DNA from: Bondarzewia mesenterica
Lineage: Eukaryota; Basidiomycota; Agaricomycetes; Russulales; Bondarzewiaceae
DNA: 49,308 nt
NCBI GenBank assembly: GCA_004802705.1
Contig: SGPL01000228.1
Location: 1 to 49,308 of the forward strand
Direction of reading: 5' to 3'
Each line of letters begins with the position of its first letter. Position 1 is the stretch's first letter. A program made the translations under genes and the position numbers. Shown here piece after piece: positions 42,400 to 49,308 of this stretch. The notes under the pieces were generated by a model. It searched no databases and had not been told where the DNA came from. It was given only the letters and a program-made list of their open reading frames with translations.

Positions 42400-44480
42400 T
42401 ATCCACAATATTAGTTTTGAGCAGCTCACTTGCATGCAATTCATCTTGATCTATTAATTATCTGTCATCTCTAGTGGAGAATATTATTTGGCTTGGCTAT
42501 TGCTATGAAAAACCTTATGCCATGAGTATCATGCTGCTGGCATTTCTATTTCTAAAGTAGAGAGTGAGCAAGAACTCATGCATAAATGCAGAGATTTTAC
42601 TGAAGCCCAGTGGGTCACCAAAAGTCTTCAAAGTTTTCAGTTTCTCCCAGTGCCCAGGCCCATGAACTACTTATGCATATCTCTACAAAATTCAGATATC
42701 GATGATTAGGCAGCAAAAGCTATCATAGCATCTCAGAATAGGATTCAGGTTTGCAGTTGCTAGATTGTGACTATTAAAGTAATAGGTCTTAACATCTTTA
42801 AGAAGCATATCATGAATGGCCTCAATATATTGCAGATTGAGTATGAGACTAGTAGTGATACTATTGTACCATTTGTTCACCTTTTTGTTGATCTTGTTCA
42901 GAATCACACCCATTGTTATTTCTAAATGAATTCTGATGGTCATGTAAAGTGCGAATCTATAGTTCAGCAAGTGAAGTGCATTCACATACTTGAAGAGGAT
43001 AAGTCTCACTTACTCTTTCTCTTCAATCATTTGTAGAAGAGCTTCACAGTAAATTGAGAATCTACTGACACTTTTATTGTAATTCAAAAGATAAGTGTAC
43101 TTGTAGGCAACTTGGACTGCCTTCAGAGTCTTAGAAATACTAGAGTATAGGTGTTCCAAAGCATTGAGCAATTCTATGGTAATAGAGAAAGACATGCTAG
43201 AGAAAAAAGTGGAATGTGATGTTATAATGATGTACAAAAGGGCTAGAGAAAGTGCAGTATGAATGCCTTATCTTATATGTAGGGCTTCTGCTCAGAGATG
43301 ATGTTTCTACTAGTTTTGTTTTAATCACATGACTTGCCCATGAGGATGCCATGAGATGACCACCTCCATATACATATAACAATAAAGTTGCTCCCTGTTC
43401 CTTTAAATATCTTATTATCTGTAACAGCATCTCACTTCAATTTTAATACTCTATTATTCCTACTGCAATGTCTAACACCAGAGAGTCTTGTTCATGTCAT
43501 GGCTTTGCCATAAAAGGACCCTATATTATTCATCAACTAAAAGGTGTTAACAATGAGCATAGACATAGTACAAATACTATTGTACATTTTAAGGCCATCA
43601 GCATCAATTTTGATGTAGAAGATAAGTCGGTCATCTAATCCAAAAATATAATTCTGCTCATTATTACCACTTTCAATTAGCAATTGCAGAAGGTGATGAG
43701 GATGGGGACATGCATTAAATATTTTCAACAAAGAAAAAAAGTAAAGATAACATGATATTAGTAAACTTTTCTTTTATCTTCACCCCTCTCTACATGAATG
43801 CTGAAGTAGATCAGTAATATTACATTTGCTGTGATCATAGCGATCTCATCCTCTGCAACATAGATGGCTGCAACTATGTATATTACCTGTATGATTCCAA
43901 AACTAGCTTTGGCTGCATTAACATGTTCCTGCATATGACCTTAAATTATTATCTATTCTTTTATCCCCTCTGTGTTAGGAGGAGTGATGACCTCTCAACC
44001 AATGTATATTTTTACAGTCCCATCTTGCATCATACTAACATTCACTTCATTTCAGTATAAAGTCATACAGTTTGGCTTCCTTTAGCAGCACTTTTTGGAG
44101 GAAGTGCCAGCCATCTCACTGATACTAATCTATTAGCTCATGAATATAGACTATGTCGTAGAGATCTTGCCTTTACCACCTTAGGGAAATTACTACATGT
44201 GATTATCTAACATAAGTAGTTTTGTACTATGGCATCTCATTTGTTTATATATTATCCTTATAGCTCCTCATTTGCAATGTCATTATATAAAAGGAGGCTG
44301 CTCATGCCAGCAAGATAAGGAATGCCAGAAAAGACCTCAAGGGTTGGATCATATTCAAGCTAAATATAAAGATCACCTTCATCATCATCATTCATAGCTA
44401 TGCGGATGTGATGAACAGTTTTTTGATCTGCAGAGAGGGTAAAGATGGCCTGCATGCTATACTCATTCTAAAAGTAAGTC
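42400..44480 (-). pseudogene. Large unrecognised gene, decayed (about 650-700 codons)
   Basis: The minus strand is protein-like almost throughout: 'MQAIFTLSADQKTVHHIRIA', 'MNDDDEGDLYI', 'LEYDPTLEVFSGIPYLAGMS', 'ISEMAGTSSKKCC', 'NEVNVSMMQDGTVKIYIG', 'IQVIYIVAAIYVAEDEIAMI', then after a gap 'ESGNNEQNYIFGLDDRLIFY', 'YLKEQGATLLLYVYGGGHLM', 'LLNALEHLYSSISKTLKAVQ', 'LKYVNALHLLNYRFALYMTI'-like runs and 'KTYYFNSHNLATANLNP'. A single TAA (43,010-43,012) separates two long frames that lie in the same phase, consistent with CAA to TAA. Length and consistent strand indicate one gene with a few introns. No family or catalytic motif was recognised. Confidence 0.5.
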
Positions 44481-44726
44481 ATTCTTCTTTTTATTTTCTT
44501 GTGGTAGAGACCTGATAATGTATTTAAAAAGCTTATTCAGCTGTATATCAGCAAGTCAATATACTATGAGGTATATAATTCAAATCATCTGGGGATCTGT
44601 AGCCTAATTACTTAGATGTATAGACTAATCATGTCTCAATTAGAAGGATTTAATTATTTTCTGCTGTTAGTCAAAAGGTCAACACATCCCACTTCACCTC
44701 TCATTCACCTCTCACATTTGAGTCAT

Positions 44727-45503
44727 ACTAGTAGCCGTAGTAACTTTGTAAAGTATATAACTTGTTATAACATAAGGGTTTGCAAAGTCTTATTAATCTA
44801 ATAGCTAATATTTTAATTGAAGGTCTACAAAGTGCCTATATATTATAAATAGCTTTTTATATGTTATTTTTCTATATTATTTAATATCTTAGCCAATATT
44901 ATACTAATTTTAATTCTAACTTTAGATTCATGATCTCCTTATTGATAGCTTTCTGATCATATATTTATCGAGAAAAAATGAGATCATTTAAAAAACATCT
45001 ATTTTTAGCTTATAATAATAAAGAGCAATATTTTAGCTAATACTATACTAATTTGAATTCTGTTTTAAAATTATGAATATCTTTATCAAGGTCTTTTACT
45101 ATAATAATAAACATGATAAAATTATATAATTTTTGATAATAATACTATAAATAGTATACTTAGCCTTTATACTGTATATATATCAGAACATACTCTCATT
45201 TTAATTAGCTCATTTATTATACTTAGCTATATATAGTTGAGCTATATTAAAAACATTGAAAATATATATATATAAATATAGGAAAAGACATAACATAGAA
45301 AAAAAAATATAAAAAACATAGGAAAATAACATAGGAGATAACATAATAAATAACATAGAAAAATAACATATAAAAAGCTATTTATAATATATGAGCACTT
45401 TGTAGATCTGTAATTAAAATATAAGCTATTGTATTAATAGGACTTTGCAAATCCTTATGTTATAATAAGTTATATACTTTACAAAGTTACTACAGCTACT
45501 AGT
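44727..45503. mobile_element. MITE-like element with about 150-bp terminal inverted repeats
   Basis: The left end (ACTAGTAGCCGTAGTAACTT) and the reverse complement of the right end (ACTAGTAGCTGTAGTAACTT) match over about 150 bp, through 'TATAACTTRTTATAACATAA', 'AAAGTGC' and 'ATAAATAGCTTTTTATATG', with few differences. The interior (about 470 bp) is A/T-rich, without coding sequence, and shares segments with 18.56-19.13 kb. The ends sit in the palindrome ACTAGT, so a TA or CTAG target duplication cannot be told apart. Likely a non-autonomous DNA transposon. Confidence 0.75.
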
Positions 45504-46214
45504 GAGATAGAAGATGAGTACCAAGATTCAAACAGCTAATGATAAAACTAACTGTGATTTTGGATAGAATTTGACGTATTGAAGTCATTAAAAATGATCA
45601 CATTCTCTCTCCTAAGTGGACTAGGTCACCTCCTACTAATTATCACAGGTGGCTGCCTAACTTCTCATTCCATGCGCTCTGCTATCACTTTAGCATTCAC
45701 CTTATAATCAGCTATTTTCTTTACCTTCGCACCCTTCTTCTCTTTTTCTGTCTTTTTTAACTCAGCAATGACCTCATCATCAACTCTCACCTGTTCACTA
45801 GACTGACGAGGGTGTGGCACATCAGGAAGTCTAGGATGGGCAAGTTGGTTAGACAGGTGAGTAACTTTAGAAGAAATTATATTAAGGGCAAGAGTGGTAA
45901 AGGAGCTGACATTGACCTATAGTTTTATTGAAGGTTAAATGCCATGTAGCATTCACAAGGTATATATTGCCCTCTACTCTCTTACTAGCTAGAATGGCCT
46001 AGTGCTGCTGATTTATTTATACAGTTTACTCAAAATCTTTGACTTTATTATTTATCTGTTTGTTGAAAGGGCCGGGCAGTGTTAAAAAGCAACACTATTT
46101 TTTTCCTCAAATTTTTACTCTCATCATCTTTTTATGCAGACTCTATGCATCCCCGACCAATAAAATGCTTTCAGCCTCACAAATTCCTTTGCACTAAGGG
46201 AAGTACATCCACCT
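45504..46214 (-). pseudogene. Short Lys/Glu-rich helix remnant in a spacer
   Basis: At about 45,660-45,800 the minus strand reads 'VDDEVIAELKKTEKEKKGAK' followed by 'VKKIADYKVNAKVIAERME', a strongly helical charged run. It is not recognised. The rest of this interval shows nothing that can be supported. Confidence 0.3.
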
Positions 46215-46870
46215 GTCATTGTGGATTTTTCTCTTTGGACAGCTTAAGATAGCATCAAATAGCCATCCACCCACTACTTATGCATCATATTATACCAGCT
46301 CCAGCCCCATTGCAGATCTAAAACCTAGTGCTACCTAATCCAATTCATAACTTTCATCAGCCATATGTTGAAGATATGCTAAACAATGATAATATCATTA
46401 ATCCACGACCTCTGAGTCCTACTCCTGATGCATACAGAGTCATGCATCCTATACTCGATGGTGAGTGAATGAATACCTATAATTATTTTTTAGAATAATA
46501 AAACCTATTTCTTATTAGATACATTATTCGATTCTGATGGCAATGAAATACCACCTAATAATTCGCCTCACACCACTTACAATATTGACAATGACACTAG
46601 CTGGACACTATTCAAGAATTGAGTCCAATTTGAGCTCATTGATTTTCTATATCAGTAAGACTAGATGCCAAAGATGCATGTTAACACACTTCTCAGTCTT
46701 TAAGCAGCTATGCAAAATAGTCACAATAAGCCCCCATTTCATGATCATACTTACTTTTACACCATTATTAATTCTATTAATTATAGTGACTTACCTTGAA
46801 AGACTTTCTCCATTCACTATGTAGGAGAAAAACCTACAACTAATCCACCTCTGTGGATGACCGTTAAAAT
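46215..46870 (+). pseudogene. Plavaka-type transposase, N-terminal fragment with intron
   Basis: Exon 1 ends 'FHQPYVEDMLNND', 'PRPLSPTPDAYRVMHPILD' at 46,460. The intron 46,461-46,518 (GTGAGT...TTATTAG, 58 bp) splits an Asp codon. Exon 2 continues 'TLFDSDGNEIPPNN', 'DTSWTLFKN-VQFELIDFLY', 'MPKMHVNTLLSL', 'AAMQNSHNKPPFHDHTYFY' and 'TFSIHYVGEKPTTNPPLWMT'. This is the well-known N-terminal layout of basidiomycete Plavaka transposases (CACTA group): a 'HP.L.G..CDE.G..IPP' start, a 'W.PF..R..FELAEFLY' block and a 'PPPWM' end. The catalytic DDE part is missing; similarity stops near 46,865. A degenerate C2H2-finger-like run precedes it. Stops replace Gln, Arg and Trp codons. Confidence 0.68.
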
Positions 46871-47327
46871 AGAGGTCAGGCAGGTTAGACAAGTAGGGAG
46901 TAGTTATGTGCATTTAGTTAGACATAGTTAATCAGAGCAGGTGTAGTAGAGAGCAAGAGGGAGTGATACATTATGATTAGTTCCACGATGAGACCAACTC
47001 ACTCGGTTTCCCCTATCTCATCTTAATGATGAGAGCGGCATCTAAAGCATACTATAGCAGACTGAAGACACAATAACAGAAGATAACAGAGATAGATTTT
47101 GATCATACAAATATACACAGATGTACTAACACCACTGTCACGCTAGCAAATGCTACAAACTTAAGTGACAAAGAGGATGTTCAGTGACTACTAGAACCTA
47201 TAAACTACCCACAGTGTTGCAATGGTCATTTCAAAAAATGAGGAGTGACTACAAGAACAACCTTTACTACCACAACCCCTATCTCCATGCTGATGATACT
47301 CACCTCCCTCGACACCTCTCTACTAAA
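46871..47327. other. Spacer between the Plavaka fragment and the repeat
   Basis: The plus strand at 47,184-47,327 gives 'LPTVLQWSFQKMRSDYKNNL', which is protein-like but unrecognised and is cut by the repeat edge at 47,328. It does not read as the continuation of the transposase. Confidence 0.35.
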
Positions 47328-47955
47328 CACATTATTCAGTGCCTTAATACCATCTATGATGCTCTGGCTAATTGTGCTTTTTGACTGACACTGACAGTGA
47401 AGCTGAGCTCGGCCGATGGGTATACAGCCCATCTCCAATGGTTGGGCTGCTCCTCACTGTGCACCTACTGAGTCAATTTAGCTGAAGGTGAGATACTAAG
47501 ATATGGAGAGCTTGCTCGCTCACTATTGTCCATCTCTGATGGTTTGGCTGATGGTCAGCTGGGTGGGTATGAAGACCTTGCCCACTCACTGTTGCCTATC
47601 TCTGAAAGTTCAGCTGAATGTCCAAACTATGTCTCACCTGCTCATCATTGCTTATCTCTGATAGTTTGGCTGAGCATGAGATATTTTACCCACTTGCTAT
47701 TGCTCATTTCTGACAGTTTAACTGAGCATGAAATATTTTACCTGCTCACTATTGCCTATCTCTGATGGTTTGACTGAGCATAAAATATTTTACCTGCTCA
47801 TTATTGCCCATCTCTAATAGTTCAGCTAAATGTGAGAACAAAATTGTGCTATTTTGACTGCTCACTATGCACCATCTGTCATGGTTCAGCTGAGCATCAT
47901 CAAATTATTTTACCTGCCCACTATTCCCCATCTCTGATGATCCAGCCAATACTAA
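47328..47955 (-). repeat. Repeat family copy with 52-bp tandem units, minus orientation
   Basis: It begins at the edge CACATTATTCAGTGCC (complement of GGCACTGAATAATGTG), as in the copies ending at 1291 and 49,122. Toward higher coordinates it carries tandem units with ATATTTTACC at 47,681, 47,733 and 47,785, an exact 52-bp step, and the phrase 'CTATCTCTGATRGTTYRGCTGA'. The same core occurs in the 94-bp units at the left end of the window, which have 42 bp more. Confidence 0.8.
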
Positions 47956-47964
47956 TGCTATTGC

Positions 47965-49121
47965 ATGAGCCTTTCCCTTCCTCAGCTTTCCTTTCTTTGT
48001 GATGATTAACATCACTGACTAAACCCTACCATCAGATTCCCAATATGACTTGAACACAATCAAAGCTTTGCCGTCCATTTGCTGATTGTACTAGTGATTC
48101 ATCAGCTTGGTGATTATTTCTTGAACTAGCTTTGATAGCTTTTTAATAATAAAGTCATCTGAAAAATACTCATCAGTGAGGTACTCACCTCACTATTTCT
48201 TCAATTCTGCCTATGACACTAATCTCTTTGCATTCTTGCTCACTACTCCTATACTTTTATCAGCAATAAACATCATGATGTCTGATTATAACATACAGTA
48301 TTTAGTTGTCATCACTACCCTCACTAAGCCCTTCATCTACTCTAGATTAAAGGTCTTGTCCTTCTTTGGTGATGGCAACATCACCCTCCCATCCTCAGCA
48401 GCTACTCACTCTAAAATTAGCTTTTTCCTTTGCCTTTTCTTCACTTCCTCCTTAGCCTCCTCTCCTTCTTTAGTAGTCCTTGTTATAGTCATTAGAGTAC
48501 TCACAAACATCATCAATAGAATGCTCACTGAACATCTCATTCATGTACTCTGTTCATTCCTTCAGGATCTTGTCAGTGTTTCAGTTTGAATGAGAAATTA
48601 ATAAATGATGTCAACTCATTCTCCTCATTGAAGTCATGACTGACAGGACAGTCTAGTGTTAATCATCACCAAGACCACTGCTGACAGTGCACTCACTAGG
48701 TATACATTGGCTTGTCATTTTTTGACACTATTGCCGAGAAGATAAACAACTTCATGTTCAGTTGCTGGAACATCTAGTCAATGAACTCCTTCACATATTG
48801 ATTGGCATTCTTGGTGAACCTAAAAGAGGATTTATTGATATGTCACTGATAATAGAAAAACTACACATTCTCTTTATTTCTCAACTAGTAAATGCACTGC
48901 ATTCTACTTCTTAATGAGCTTTTGAAACTTTGCTGTGTCCTTTGAGCTCACTGAATCCCTCACCACCCTTACTCCATCCTAGTAGTGAGAGATATAGTCT
49001 CAAGAATTCTTCAGTAAGGCTCTATAATGCTCTAAGATGTGGGCTTCAATGTCTTTCCTTTTGATAAACTTTAACACCTCTAGTTGGGTCCATCAATGAA
49101 TGTAAGAGAACTTGTCCTTCC
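47965..49121 (-). pseudogene. Gene X (unrecognised family), copy C, 5' truncated
   Basis: The minus strand reads from the repeat edge at 49,121: 'KFIKRKDIEAHILEHYR', 'ISHY', 'DTAKFQKLIKK-NAV', 'NQYVKEFID-MFQQLNMKLF', 'DFNEENELTSF', 'KKRQRKKLILE', 'AAEDGRVMLPSPKK', 'EYLTDEYFSDDF', 'ALIVFKSYWESDGRV' and a basic tail 'KKGKLRKGKAH'. Each block has a partner in copy B in the same order. The N-terminal part (exon 1 of B) is missing because the repeat at 49,122 interrupts the gene. Stops as in the other copies. If the pair arrangement held here, a TET/JBP-like partner would lie beyond 49,308. Confidence 0.7.
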
Positions 49122-49308
49122 ACATTATTCAGTGCCTTTTTCCATCTTAGATGGTCCAGCCGAACGTGCTTTTTGCCCATCTCCAACGGTCAGCCGAGCC
49201 CAGCCGATGGGCAATGCAGGCCCGTCTCTAACAGTTCAGCCAGCATCATTGTTTGCCGACTCTGACGGTTGGGCCGAGTGGGTGGGTGCAGGTATTATGG
49301 GCTTGCTT
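49122..49308 (-). repeat. Repeat family copy, CpG-rich and least decayed, continues past the window
   Basis: It starts at ACATTATTCAGTGCC and matches 1100-1291 in inverted orientation over its whole visible length. It keeps about 15 CpG dinucleotides, while its partner at 1100-1291 has almost none. Over the aligned part near the edge the hand count is 16 transitions, all C-to-T or G-to-A when going from this copy to the left copy, against 2 transversions. It interrupts gene X copy C. Confidence 0.78.

Noticed and set aside
43000..43020. A GTAAGT splice donor at the TAA stop (43,010-43,012) implying an intron
   Set aside because: The reading continues in the same frame directly after the stop with protein-like sequence, so a single CAA-to-TAA change explains it better.
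45660..45800. Leucine zipper transcription factor
   Set aside because: The Lys/Glu-rich run is helical but shows no leucine heptads and no basic DNA-contact region.
46537..46824. A 95-codon hydrophobic plus-strand frame as a membrane protein
   Set aside because: It is the shifted phase of the Plavaka exon 2; the conserved reading is in the neighbouring frame joined by the intron.

Overview
The window looks like a repeat-filled, inactivated stretch of a filamentous fungal nuclear genome, most likely an Agaricomycete (mushroom-forming basidiomycete). The reasons are short introns (50-95 bp) with GTRNGT...YAG signals, the N-terminus of a Plavaka-type CACTA transposase, TET/JBP-like 2-oxoglutarate/Fe(II) oxygenase sequences of the kind expanded in Basidiomycota, and Ty1/copia and Ty3/gypsy retrotransposons. 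I could not narrow it to a genus. No gene in the window is intact. Every recognisable reading frame carries stop codons, most of which one C-to-T or G-to-A change from Gln, Arg or Trp codons would explain. Family assignments are from recall of conserved motifs; no database search was run.

Layout. 1-1291: compound tandem array (160-bp, then 94-bp period). 2.4-5.35 kb: a badly decayed two-gene unit, a TET/JBP-like oxygenase on the minus strand divergent from an unrecognised gene here called X (copy A, plus strand), cut at about 5345 by a truncated Ty3/gypsy element running on the minus strand to about 8.9 kb. 8.9-22.4 kb: very AT-rich, with one recognisable intron-bearing pseudogene (PD-(D/E)XK-like, 14.2-14.76 kb), a coiled-coil-like remnant and repeat relics. 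22.8-28.0 kb: a GC- and CpG-richer island holding the best preserved two-gene unit, X copy B (minus) divergent from a TET/JBP-like gene (plus), followed by unknown plus-strand coding remains to 29.6 kb. The block is flanked on both sides by groups of 30-bp palindromic sites. 31,933-40,131: a structurally complete Ty1/copia element on the minus strand with 334-bp LTRs, target-site duplication, PBS and PPT, but with decayed gag-pol. 41.3-44.5 kb: remains of unknown minus-strand genes. 44.7-45.5 kb: a MITE-like element with about 150-bp inverted ends. 46.2-46.87 kb: the Plavaka N-terminus. 47.3-49.3 kb: X copy C (minus), flanked by repeats that are inverted relatives of the left-end array.

The most interesting result is the repeated association of a TET/JBP-like DNA-base oxygenase with gene X, found twice as a head-to-head pair in opposite orientations, plus an extra X copy at the right edge. 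This suggests a mobile or duplicating two-gene module. The whole window has decayed almost only by transitions: by hand count the two copia LTRs differ by about 45 transitions and 1 transversion. This points to a RIP-like or 5-methylcytosine-deamination process acting on sequence that itself once encoded a putative methylcytosine oxidase.
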